DNA of 64,000 nucleotides from Lasiosphaeria ovina (Eukaryota; Ascomycota; Sordariomycetes; Sordariales; Lasiosphaeriaceae), in assembly GCA_033439765.1 (NCBI GenBank), contig JAULSN010000008.1, positions 2,542,001 through 2,606,000 on the forward strand, given 5' to 3'. A program made the position numbers and the translations under genes. This document shows, piece by piece, positions 54,111-64,000 of this stretch (its first letter is position 1; every line of letters begins with the position of its first letter). The notes under the pieces are model-generated. The model made no database searches and had not been told where the DNA came from. It saw only the letters and a program-made list of their open reading frames with translations.

Positions 54111-54520
54111 GATCGCTCGGCGGGATCGCCTTGGTTGATGGAGATGGCATCGATCCAAAGGGGCGTTTTGAGCGGCGATGTCGAGTCATCTTCACTGTCC
54201 GCGTCTTTGGCAAGTTGACATAAGGCATCGAGCAGGTTCTTGGTCACAGCCAGACGCTCCTGACCGTCGCCAATCTGGACCTCGGGTGCCTTCGCATCAA
54301 TAGAATGCGGCGTTTCCGAGGGCTCAGTGGGGTCAAGAGGATCGGGATCATAGGGTCTGCCCCAAGTGTATGACAAGGTGTTGTAAGTTGGCTTCAAATT
54401 GAGGTCAGCAACTGAGATCTGGCACCGGAAACCGTTACAGGCAGTCTCGTCGTGGACGAGAGTCACGAGGCGAATTACCCTGCCTGTGGGCAGCGGATCA
54501 TATCGGTAGTCCATTTCCAC
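54105..54520 (-). pseudogene. Truncated HET-domain gene fragment (N-terminal part)
   Basis: The frame begins MEMDYRYDPLPTGRVIRLVT and includes the first HET block TYNTLSYTWGRPYDPD and the second TPLWIDAISINQGDPAERS. At that point, where a HET protein should continue with a conserved QVxxMxxIY block, the sequence turns directly into P450 sequence. Only about 135 codons of a domain that usually spans 150 or more, in proteins of 500 or more, remain. It is a different family member from the intact gene at 6,582. Most likely a recombination-truncated relic. Confidence 0.85.
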
Positions 54521-55007
54521 AGGAGGACCGCAATTTCACGGCGCGCGGTGAGATTTCCGAGTCGTGTCAGATGACGATGAATGTGGTTATAGAGAATTAT
54601 CATCGGTTTTACCGCCGGCCTTACCCAAATGAAATCGTCCTGTTCATCGCGCGCATTAGCTCGAGTGGCTCGAGTGGCCTGAGTAGGGTGCAACGCTCAG
54701 TGAGTGTGGCAGTGCAGGCCCGCATGAGAAGAGGGGAAAGCTGAGAGGTTTGGGGTGTTCCCATGCACACTGCCACAAATCTATCGCCTTTTACCCTATA
54801 GCCAAGGCAGATTTCAAAGCTAGAGGACGCAAAGACATGGAATGCAAAACCCCCCAGTATCCAAGATCTCCTGTCCAACGTCACAGTCGGGGCTGTGATT
54901 TTAGTTTCTAGCATTGAAATATACGTCTTTTTGTCTGAAAATAAAACCGATACAACATCACCAGGCCAGGCACCGTGTCCTTTTATCCGCAAAACCGACA
55001 TGCGAGT
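54521..55007. other. Intergenic, nothing recognised
   Basis: About 490 bases between the HET fragment start and the stop of the secreted-protein gene. No repeat or RNA gene seen. Confidence 0.4.
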
Positions 55008-56671
55008 TTACTGAGGCACCCAAGTAACATTTGAGATATCGACAATCCACGAGTAACTCAGGTCTGTAGCCACACACTGCGAGATACCATCAACAGTGTC
55101 GCACGTCATGGGGCTCTTGACGGTTGTGGTCGCCACGCCGCTGAACAAAATCCTGTTATTGTCACTCTCGTCAGCATCTATCCAGAGTCACTGAAGGTCC
55201 AGACCAAAGAAAGGGAAACTCACGGATGATCCGGATCATACTCGCTGCAGCTCCAATCCGCCTTGAGCGTGAGCTGCTTGGTGGCCGGAAGAAACTGGAA
55301 GCTGCAGGCGATAGGCCACACGGGCTGACCAGTGTTGCCGCCGCCGCCCAGCTCGCACTTGTACCACGAGTCACTGCCGGCCAGCGGCTCGCCTTGGTAG
55401 ATTGATTCGGGGAACTGGAAGCCACGGCTGGGGGAGTTCAGGATGACGTCGAAGCTGAGCGCCGAGGGTGGGCCTCCAGTCGCTCCGGCAGGCGAGTCAA
55501 TCTCGAAGGCGCTAAAGACCCACTGCGGACGCAGGACCGACGAAATGGTGCATCCGTCGGCCTGGAGCACCGGGTCCACGATGGAATAGGGCGCAAGCGG
55601 TGTCTGAGACAGCTGCTTGCCCTTGAGCGTCGTTGGGGTGGCGACGCACGTGGTCTTGACGCCGGCTGGAGAGCCTTCAAGGGTCTCTTTGGTGCACTGG
55701 AGCGGGAGGACATCGCTGACTGTCCCTTGGATAGCGTATCTAGCGGCAAAAGGAGTTATAATCTCATAGCTGAGGCAAGCATGAGAAAGAGAGTGCAGGG
55801 GGTGCGCCTACGGCTTGGAGGGATCGGTGTCGTCGCAGTACCACGTCTGCGTCAACGTGACTTTGAATGTGTCTGGGTCAAACGACGCATCTGTGGACAG
55901 GCGGTACCTGTCCGGGCTCGCTGACTGAAACTCGACGCCGGCGCAGGTCAGCGAAGTGCGGGTGTTGCCCGGGATGCAGCTCGCCTCGTAGCCGATGACA
56001 TCGTTGGCGAGCTGGAAGGTGAAGTACTCGGACGGGGCTTCACCCGTTGTGTTGACATAGCGAATGTCAGACAGGGTCCACGAGGGGCTCGCTGCTGCGG
56101 CCGCGCAGCCGGGGTTGGCGTGGCCCGTGGGACCGGGTGCGTAGACTGGCGTGATGGCCACGGGTGAGAGGAGCGAGGCCTTGATGAGCAGCGGCGAGAT
56201 GGCGGCTGCACAGGAGTCTCCGTTACAGGTCAGGGCAACTGTGGTGTTCCCGATGGCCACGAAGGGGTAACTGTTCGTCGCTGATTAGCCCCCAAGCATC
56301 TTCGAGTTCGAAGATCCAAGTCAAGCATACCGGTCACTCCCATTTCTGTCGTTGCATGTCCATGTCTCGTTCACGCTAATTTGCGCTAAGCTTCCTATTA
56401 CTTGGGCCGACACGAGGAGGGCGTCGTTCTTGGCCTGGGATGAGCATGTATTCCAGCCACTCGCGGCCGCCTTGCAAGTCAGGTTCTCTGTGATGTTGGT
56501 GGCTCGGTTGAGCAGACTGTAGGAGAGGCTCTTGTCGCTTGTCGAGTACTTGAAGTCGGTGACGAACCAGCTCGGAATCTGGAAAGAGGCTGTGGTGCAG
56601 CCAGAGCTTGGGGCCTGAGCCGACACCAAGACGGCGGCCGAAGCTGCCAGAAACGTGAAGCGCGTCAACAT
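55008..56671 (-). CDS. Secreted fungal protein of unknown function
   Basis: Four exons (56331-56671, 55812-56270, 55224-55739, 55008-55152) give 486 residues, all three junctions in frame. Residues 1-19 are a signal peptide (MLTRFTFLAASAAVLVSAQA). The mature protein looks like repeated beta-rich modules, each with SLSYSLLNRATNITENLTC, FTFQLANDVIGYEASC or LSFDVILNSPSRGFQF style strands and an ending like NETWTCND, TQTWYCDD or KADWSCSEYDP. Each such ending is followed by an intron, so exon boundaries coincide with module boundaries, suggesting growth by exon duplication. Several Asn-X-Ser/Thr sites are present. No enzyme motif or anchor seen. It probably acts in the cell wall or medium; function unknown. 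Confidence 0.85.
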
Positions 56672-56989
56672 GGCGTCTCTTGGGCTCGGAGACTGCTGAC
56701 GACAATGACAGGACAGGGAAGCAATTGCTCTGAGGGCTTTCGAAACAGCAACCCAGCAGTCTGGACACGAGAGAAGGATCAAGCTTCCAGAATTTATAGG
56801 AATCTCGCTCGACTATCGAGCCGTGCCAGGTGGAGACGGGCTATATTGGTTCCCCTGAATTACCCTCACGGGAATGGATGGCAAGGCGTGGCTCGCGCAA
56901 ATAGCCAGAATGCGTATGAAATGGTGAAATATTGACTTGCAGATGACGGGCTGCACGGAATATTACGGCTCAATTCCCGGGCCTGCAGC
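56672..56989. other. Intergenic, promoter of the secreted-protein gene
   Basis: About 320 bases between the secreted-protein start and the HET relic. Nothing else recognised. Confidence 0.4.
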
Positions 56990-57960
56990 GGTTTTTAGCG
57001 ACGAGTTGAGGATGCCGCGGAGCCCAAAGTTTGCATCGTCGCCGTCGCCCGCAATGATGGTCAGGACCTTGTTGGCGTATATCCTGGCCATCTGGCCCTC
57101 TGGCCATTGTGCGAGTCGAGGGACGCTTGGTCGTCCTGCACGATGCACAGCGAGTCGATCACAGATACCTCTCGCCGATGAGTGGCACCAGCGCTATGGC
57201 GTCTCGCACTGTCGGTGCCAAGCTGTCCCAGATCCGGCTGAATGCGCCCTCCTGTCGATGTTCTCTCAGGCTGGCCTTCTCTGTTTTGAGCATGGCCGCC
57301 TGGCCCCAGACGTAGCTCAGCGCGACATGCTGCATGTTGTTGGATCCCGGGACCGAAGACTGCTGTTGGGTATCTATAAACCAGCTGATCCGCTTGGTCA
57401 GCTGGAACGACGGCCGCGAGCAGTTGGGGCTGTGGTGGTTTGTGCAGTGTCCTTTCCACTCTTTGACTGGTCGGGATCAACATAGCTGCAGTTCAGGCTC
57501 CGTCCGATGCTGAGACCTTGGACCCGATCCGTGTCCTTGGAATCCTGTCCATCTCGAGGTATCACCAACAGTTGGCCCCAATATTTGCCGGTGCCGTCTC
57601 CTGAGCTGGACTTTGGTCGGGTGGAATAGAGGTCGTGCGTCAGGTCGTCCGAGACCAAGTTGGCCACGATGAAGTTGGTCGCGTCATAGGACGAGCCGTA
57701 TCTCGAAGCGTGGCACAACAGGAAGAGCCGGTGGGCGGGGCAGCTATCTCGCGAATCAGGCGGCTCGGTGATGTTTTCGTAGACTCCCAACGCCCATTTT
57801 TTGCCGCTGCGGCGCGAGGCGTGAGGACTTTGCCGCGAATCGAGGTAGCTCGTTGCTGCGTCTGAGGTTCATCGACAGACTCGACGGTACAGGCTGGACT
57901 TGAAATCCATTGGGACAGTTGCGTTTTTGAATTTCGAAACACCAACAAGATGATTGCCAA
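56990..57960 (-). pseudogene. HET-domain gene relic with several frameshifts
   Basis: Pieces in HET order on the minus strand. An upstream part includes LSIGRSLNCSYVDPDQ; in another frame KEWKGHCTNHHSPNCSRPSF (the W..HC..NH..C block that precedes many HET domains); then HVALSYVWGQAAMLKTEKAS (HET block 1) and APTVRDAIALVPLIGERYL. A single missing base turns the expected WIDSLC into a stop followed by IDSLCIVQDDQASLDSHN. A further shift leads to ARIYANKVLTIIAGDGDDAN and FGLRGI, after which homology stops at about 56,995. At least three frame breaks and loss of the whole C-terminal part show a pseudogene. It differs from the HET genes at 6.6 and 54.1 kb. Confidence 0.85.
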
Positions 57961-59149
57961 TAATTACGGCAGATAATTACCTCTTGTAATTTTGGTGAAA
58001 TGCGGGGGTTTTTTTTTTGCAGCAACGAGAGGGAGCCTGGCCGGAGAATACCTCGTACCACTTTTCTCGTTGAAACTGAACCAGAAACTCGGTAAGGCAG
58101 ACCAGGATCGGAGCGTCCTTGGCAAAGTCCTAGGGTAACTTACAGCCCTGTAGGGCCTGGTCGTTGGCGTACTAGAATGTCCGTCAAGTTTCGAAGGCAG
58201 GAAAAGGAGTGGAGGGGTAATTAGACCGCGTATTGTACCCCTCTCACGACGGAAGTGGAATACCTATGTTGGTAAGAAAATTTTGTCCACACACATAACG
58301 CAGACAAGTAATTTGACCATGGACTTTTAAATATCTGAGCTCCCCCTCAGCTTTCAACATGTGGTAAGTTATTTAATACGGTTAAAAACCGTTGCAAACA
58401 CCTCACGTCGTACACACATCAGCAAAGACATTCTAGCCAGCCCCTAGCACCAAGAACCACGTGGTTTATTCTTAGGAAGTGAGCAAGGCGTTACACGCCG
58501 ATTACCCAGGTCTTGCAGTCAACCTGTACGCAGGTCAGTTGCCCGGACCAGGTAGCATCTCACGATAGTTACAAATGTACATGTGAACAGGATGTTACGC
58601 TCCACCTTACCCTCCTCTCGTACAACATATTTCTGCACTCGCCACAGCAACCGCAACAATGTAGCAGCTGTGTCCGGGTCCTAGCGAGTCTCACTCGCTG
58701 CCCCGACGTTCGAGGCTCACGCCTTAATCATTAGGCAAGAGAAAGGGTCACCCTCCCCAGTGCAAGGTCCAGAACGCTACGTCCTAAAAGGGGTTAGATT
58801 GAACTCGCCAGCTGCCTGATTCGGGACTATTGCGGGGGGTCCAACGAGCTTGAACGGACCCGCAGTGTATGACGGTACCTGGGTGGGGCAGCGAGCAGTG
58901 ACTTGGATGTAGCTGCCAACAACCGGGGTAGAGCGTAAGTAGCAGATGATTCCCCCTACATTAGCACGCCCGCAGGGAGGGGTCCGCAGCCCCTTTGCAG
59001 TTGGGAACTGTCCTCCGCAAGTACGTACGGTAGGCCGTCTTTGGTAATCCGCTCTTGAAGGCTGGAGCGGATGGCCCAAACAAAGTCATACGATCTGAGA
59101 CGGACACACTGAACGCCTCTTGTTAGTCAGAAAACACGTATTTGTTAAC
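57961..59149. other. Intergenic, nothing secure
   Basis: About 1.2 kb. Near-palindromic taattac words cluster at 57,958-57,990 and a run of nine T is at about 58,009-58,017. The frame 58,777-59,079 might be further phosphotransferase debris, but I cannot support it. Confidence 0.35.
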
Positions 59150-59660
59150 CTGGTTGTGCTAATGATGGGACCGGTGTCTGTGGAAAATTGCGAGATCGAT
59201 CCGATCTGGGAAACGTAAAAGCGGCGAGCTCCGCTTGAAATGACGTCCATTGTGCAAAAACGTGCTCTTGAGTTGAGACCTCCAAGGGGTTAGAGCTATG
59301 TCTATAAAAGGGGGAATGAGGATTGAACCTACAGAAAGATTATAAATACTATGGTCGATATCTTAGAGAGAATTACCATAGAATCCTTCGATGAGCATAT
59401 ATGTGGCGGCGCCTGCCTTGATGGCCCATGCGGGTCCTGGGGCTTCGTATGCGTAGAGTTCAGGTACTGGGACTGCCCTGACATTCGCCGCCCGCAGGAA
59501 CTTCATTGTCGCAACTTCGCACTAGATCAAGTACCCCTCGTCCTCGTCTGTAGCGCTATCCCCAGTGTGTTTCGGCAGCCGAGCTCTTGCGATGAGGAAG
59601 CAGCCGTCTGGTGTAACAAGCTCGAAGCAGCACCAATTACTGGCCAGCAGAGAACGGTTC
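59150..59660 (-). pseudogene. Aminoglycoside-phosphotransferase (APH)-type kinase relic
   Basis: The minus strand reads FELVTPDGCFLIARARLP, then LI, a TAG stop, CEVATMKFLRAANVRAVPVP, ELYAYEAPGPAWAIKAG, MLIEGFYGNSL, a TAA stop, a degraded stretch, then EHVFAQWTSFQAELAAFTFP. After a one-base slip it continues as QIGSISQFSTDTGPIIS. This is the N-lobe and hinge of fungal APH-family kinases: the EVATMKFL helix, the IPVPEVYAY-like strand, the MLIEG hinge and the QW..FQ.ELA helix. The catalytic HGD and DxE motifs are missing. The first stop (CAG to TAG) is a C-to-T change. Disabled gene; the substrate of the parent is unknown. Confidence 0.82.
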
Positions 59661-62600
59661 GCTCATGGACGCGGGCAAACTCGATAATTAGCACCGGGGG
59701 TTTTCAAATGCTGGCCACTGTGGAGGGTGAGTCTTACTTTGTGCCTAAGCCTTCGCACAGAATCCTGAGGTGCAGAAAGCTATCAACCGAGAGGTCAAGC
59801 GACCGATGGTGTATCGGTTGTCGGATGTAAGATTTTGGATCTCCGAATAAACCAAACTCTTCGGTAATCTTATTGCAGAGATCTTTTATATTGTCCAATC
59901 CGATCATCCATGTACCGAGGGTCTGGGCCCGTGTTGACAGAAAGTGGTTGCTCCCCTCTAGCTCGTCCACGATGGTACGGTGAACGTGGCGTCGGAGATG
60001 GCGAATGGCGGGAAGACAAGCGTCTTTCTGGCTTCTGATGTCGATGACTGAGAACCACGGCTCATGAGCCGAATGTTTAAAGCTGCCTGCCATGCAAGCA
60101 ACCAACCAAAGGTAACAGGTGCGAGCCTGAAAACCGATTGTAACGCCACCGCTGGCTTCGACTCAGGTCCGTTGCTATGTATGCGGCGGCCGATGGTTTT
60201 GGGATTAAGGAACATGGAAAAAAGAACTAGAGATATGAAGATCATAGGGTTAGCTAGTCGCATTGTGCGTGGTTTTCTGATTCATGGGTGTCGAAAACGA
60301 GCCTAGACCTTGAATCGGATTTCCGGCGTTTTCGCGCGGGCCTTTGCGATCAAGGCTATTACCTCCAGCGACGTGATTGCGAGCCAAAGGATAAAGGATT
60401 CAGTTGTGAATTCGTTGAGCTGAGCTTGTCTGTGGATTGCCTTGTGCTCGACTCGCCCTCGGGAGCAGAAATCCAAAGGGCGAAATCACAGAAAATCTGG
60501 TGGAGGAAATCAAGGTCATCTTTGCCAGCAGAACCGTGGTCGAAGGGCCGTAGGAAGGAGCGGTATATTCCCTGGTGGGGCAGCAGGCGAGCACCAGCCT
60601 GGGCAAAAATGGCAACCGCAAGCTGAAAATTTCACCCGTGGTCCAGCCCATGGCTCCCAACGAGTCGCCAAGGCGTAAAGCTGATCTTCTGGGGTTTCCA
60701 TACCGCGGCTTAATGTAGTCAAAGTAGGTAGCAGGTAATCATGTTCATGACCCCGCTGATTCTGCGCCTGGTATCCCACGAAGAAAGGTGGGAATCCTGG
60801 ACATTGCCAAACGAAACATTTCAAAGACTCCAAACCAACGCGGTCAAATCTGGCTACTGCAGGCAGCGAGGGACGTGTAGATGTATCCCGGTGACAGATG
60901 CTCGGCGATAGTCATAGCATGGAACACGGGAACACGGGAGGCTACGAGCGCAGAGGGTCACCATACTACACGGTCGGGATCTCGGGCGTGGCTATAGTAA
61001 CAAGCTAGATTAGCAGGACACACAACGCAAAGCATAACACACCCGTTGATGGCTAGGGTGTGACTGCGACGCGATCTTAGAAGGTAAGCAAACATCGACT
61101 GGAATCATCTTGCCACTTTTCTGTGAGGATGAGGGTGCTTTTCGACACGACTGGGCTATTCCCGGCTCGAGTGGAATGCCATCTCGCCCAACGTCCCTTG
61201 GTCCTCTCGCGAGCATCGACAGCACGCTTGTGCCGTTTGTAGAACACGTAATTATCATTTGTGTCGTAGTCATTATGGTTTCTATTGAACCTCTTTGGTT
61301 CCGTTGACCGGGCGGTAATTCACGAGCATAACGCTTTCTATAGTCTAGAAACATCACCGCGTTACGAGTGACGCGTCAACAGGCGAGATAGAGCGCGCCG
61401 CGTGGCTAGCAGCAGTCAACATAACAATCTGAAATCTACGAATGCCGGCAGTGTGTGTGCAACAGGCGCTACAGCGAGTCACAGCATCAGCAAACAGTTT
61501 AGCGACACAAAACTACAGTCTCTTCTCCATGGCACCACCCGGAGGCGATGATCACAGTGAAAAGATTTAGTAGAAGATAGGTAGGGTATCAAAAATTATC
61601 CCAGCGCAGTTCACGAGGAACTAGCCCTCATGAACTCGCCTGAGGAGCTCAACCGCGATGTGCAATGCAGGATCTCCCCAGTGGACCCGCCGAATCTTGA
61701 TCTGGCGAGCCCCAAGAATGGTTACCATGAGAAAAAAAAGAAGAGAAGAGGAGGAAGAGGCGGTTTGAATTTTTGGTTTTATAAAGAACCAGGTTGGTCC
61801 GTGCAGGAGACCAAATTTTGCAGTCTCCACTTCCTCCTTTCTTGTGTAACCACACCGCGCCCTGGCCGGGCTGAAATTGTGTGACTACGTCATCCCCCCT
61901 TTGGTTCTCTAGCTGGCGTGGGTACGCCGCAGGTGGAAGACGGTTGGAAGCCAGGTGAATCCAGAGAGCAGAGTTCGAGACCAGGAGAGTTGCCGGGAGA
62001 ACCAATGTCTAGACCCCGACCGCTAACGAGCGCGTCCCTTTCCGCGATGTCGAGGTTTTCCATCTTCTGATTCTCGCTTGCATGGCTAGGCAATTACATG
62101 TTAAGCATTTGGATATCCTAGAATCTCCCTAGTGCTACCTTCAAGCTCATTCCCACTGACGGTCTTTTGGGTTTGATCACTAGCCTCGGCCACCATGGCC
62201 CACTTGACGAGGCTGAAAATATACGGGGGCGTGAAAGCTGTCATGAGGTCCTCGTACTTGGGACTGAGTTAGACGTGCATACGATTAGCCCCCTCTGTGA
62301 TGATACAAACATCATGGCCAGGACACTACAGATACCACTATGATGACTCAAAATATTAGTCTTCAATTAATTTAGCTGCTTATTGAGCTAGGCGATCTCA
62401 ATTTGATGCGATAGCGAATAGTTGGAACGAAGTTTGGAGGGCGATGTGAACCGCACCAAAGCTGAGTAATTACCAAGGACGTAGCCGATATCCTCACGTG
62501 AAGCCTCGCCGTCACTCCAACTTGATGATACAATCGGGCCACAGAACTAACAGCGGCACAATAGGAACGTGGAGTACCCAGGACTATATGCCATAGGACT

Positions 62601-62951
62601 AGCAAAAAAGCTAATAAAACAAAAGGAGCAAGATTGATCTGAAAAGGCATAAACGTGTACAATGTCGCACAGGTGCAGGTAGAAAAAGCTCAAAATGAGA
62701 TGCTATGCTGGTGGCACTCGCGCTATTGTTCGTATGTGTGCAACGCGTGGTTATAAGTGACCCCGTCAGACGTGAGAGCTCTATGGCCGTTATATAAACT
62801 CATCGTAACCCATATCTTCCTCTAAAATACCAGACACGGAGTATCACACTCTCAACAGGAATAAGCCATCACGTCCACACTCAACCATCACCTCGCTCCT
62901 ACACATAAAGCAAGAAGCTCCAACCCCGTCGTTAAGCACCACTGCAAGAAA
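59661..62951. other. Long intergenic region, possibly decayed genes
   Basis: About 3.3 kb. Several 80-125 codon frames on both strands (59,734-60,263; 60,400-60,833; 61,010-61,357) have protein-like stretches but no family I recognise; given the neighbourhood they may be remnants. An A-rich run is at about 61,730. The TATA box for the last gene is near its right end. Confidence 0.35.
62790..62798 (+). promoter_or_regulatory. Probable TATA box of the TFIIA-gamma-like gene
   Basis: The sequence ttatataaa lies about 155 bases upstream of the ATG at 62,952, in an otherwise GC-balanced stretch, and is a full TATA consensus. Confidence 0.5.
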
Positions 62952-63305
62952 ATGCCGCCACCACCAAGCGTCTACCGGTTCGGAAGCTTGGGCAAGGCCC
63001 TGTCGGAGAAAATCAACGAGCTGGTCGAGACCAAGAAGCTGGCGCCGGAGCTCGGCAACTTTGTCATGAAGCAGTACGACAAAGTCACGCACGGCCAGAT
63101 TGGCAAGCTCATCAAGGGCGGCGACGACGGCGGTAGCTCGGACGAGCCCGACATGACGGTCATCGCGGCGCTCGAGAACTGTCACTCGGTCGACCATGTC
63201 TTCACGCTCCTGCTGAAGGACGTCGTCCTCACCATGAAGGATGGCGAGGAGATCAAGCTCGACTGGCTGCAGGTCGGGGCAATGCCCGTTAATAGGCAGC
63301 TGTAG
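62952..63305 (+). CDS. Divergent transcription factor IIA gamma-subunit-like protein
   Basis: Single-exon 117-residue protein. The N-terminal half, YRFGSLGKALSEKINELVET followed by KKLAPELGNFVMKQYDKV, matches the TFIIA-gamma helical domain (canonical pattern YR.S.LG..L...LDEL...I.PQLA...L..FDK). After a Gly/Asp-rich linker the C-terminal half, LENCHSVDHVFTLLLKDVVL, matches the beta-barrel half (pattern L..YRFCD.VWTF.LK.V). TFIIA stabilises TBP on TATA DNA. Length fits the family (about 105-125). It is clearly divergent: the conserved YRFCD and KIVAC-type signatures are replaced. It may therefore be a second, specialised or relaxed copy rather than the housekeeping TOA2 gene. A TATA box precedes it. 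No close gene neighbours. Confidence 0.8.
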   Translation: MPPPPSVYRFGSLGKALSEKINELVETKKLAPELGNFVMKQYDKVTHGQIGKLIKGGDDGGSSDEPDMTVIAALENCHSVDHVFTLLLKDVVLTMKDGEEIKLDWLQVGAMPVNRQL

Positions 63306-64000
63306 GAGAGGGGGCGTTCTTTGGGCAGGGGTAGTTGGTTGAACTGGAAGGGGGTGCAGCAGGGATATATGAGAGGGGATAGACAATGAAGAAGTTGTAA
63401 AATTGCCTAGCCATAGGCAGGGCAGACTTGTTTTTTTTCGTAGTCATGTGCTTTGACCAGTGATTCACATGCCTCTTTCGGTGCACTCTTTGTGGGGTTT
63501 AGGAAGCTCATTTCGCTTGCTCTGATGCTCTGCGTTGTACATGACGCTTTGCAGGTCATACTTATGCAAGCTACTCCTACACCGGCAAACCGAACAGATA
63601 CCTGCCTATTTCGTTAAACTTTGGGAACCATCTATATTGGTAGTTCAAGGTCAGACTATCTGAGCTTCCTTTTCAAGCTTTTGTGACAAGTACGTGCTGA
63701 ACTAAGCTACAGGTGGAGGGTTGGTAAAGAATAATCACCACTCTACGGTAATCAAGGGTAGTTTTTCTATCGTTAATAAAATAGAAAGGCATTCCAGCGA
63801 CTGGGGAGATGAAGCTGGAAGCCCAAGCAGATATGCCGCCAATAAGCGAAATGGTTATTAGCGGCTGCGAGGCACTCGCTCCCAACCCGTTCCAACGCCT
63901 CCACTTTAGGCAGCTGGCCGACCTCTGTCGCTACCGGATGCTGAACTCATGCAGACTTGCAGCACCTTAATTCTCTAATTCTCCCAAGCAAGAAAGGCGT
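63306..64000. other. Terminal non-coding stretch
   Basis: About 700 bases to the window end. No gene, RNA or repeat recognised. Confidence 0.4.

Noticed and set aside
60400..60833. Minus-strand frames around LSRGMETPEDQLYALATRW, resembling HET tails
   Set aside because: Only one short motif fits and frames break around it; insufficient for a fourth HET call.

Overview
The window reads as nuclear DNA of a filamentous ascomycete (Pezizomycotina). The genes have short GT-AG introns of about 45-110 bases, and their families are typical of this group: HET-domain proteins, a fungal GPCR, an AA9 polysaccharide monooxygenase and fungal-only membrane proteins. I infer Sordariomycetes, possibly Sordariales, from gene style only; no marker gene fixes the species. 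All exon structures were spliced by eye and checked for frame closure; no search was run.

Layout. 1-1482: end of a Ty3/gypsy pol gene running off the left edge. 2.9-6.1 kb: a secreted AA9 LPMO and an orphan protein. 6.6-15.2 kb: a HET-domain protein, a polytopic membrane protein, and two divergently transcribed P-loop GTPases that share an intron position, which together look like a non-self-recognition or defence-type neighbourhood. 17.3-19.1 kb: a cysteine-rich surface-type protein. 19.1-23.3 kb: mostly non-coding, with an inverted-repeat element. 23.3-24.4 kb: a secreted alpha/beta hydrolase. 26.6-28.8 kb: a broken copy of an uncharacterised family. 28.8-33 kb: a tandem duplication, a hairpin and a tRNA-Val(CAC). 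33.1-44.8 kb: a Gfo/Idh/MocA oxidoreductase, a seven-helix GPCR, a Cys-rich/Arg-Gly-repeat locus and an F-box-type protein. 49.3-53.0 kb: a small acidic protein and a CorA-like membrane protein. 55.0-56.7 kb: a secreted protein. 62.95 kb: a divergent, intronless TFIIA-gamma-like gene.

The most striking feature is a belt of gene relics between the intact genes. I recognise pieces of 2-isopropylmalate synthase, splicing factor SPF27/BCAS2, a cytochrome P450, two HET genes and an aminoglycoside-phosphotransferase-type kinase, plus the broken gene at 26.6 kb and a proline-rich fragment at 16.5 kb. Stops, frameshifts and truncations show decay, and at about 54.1 kb a HET fragment and a P450 fragment are joined directly. 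With the retroelement, inverted-repeat elements and dispersed repeats, this suggests a recombining, accessory, perhaps subtelomeric segment in which duplicated genes are being lost. The intact genes do not form an obvious single pathway.
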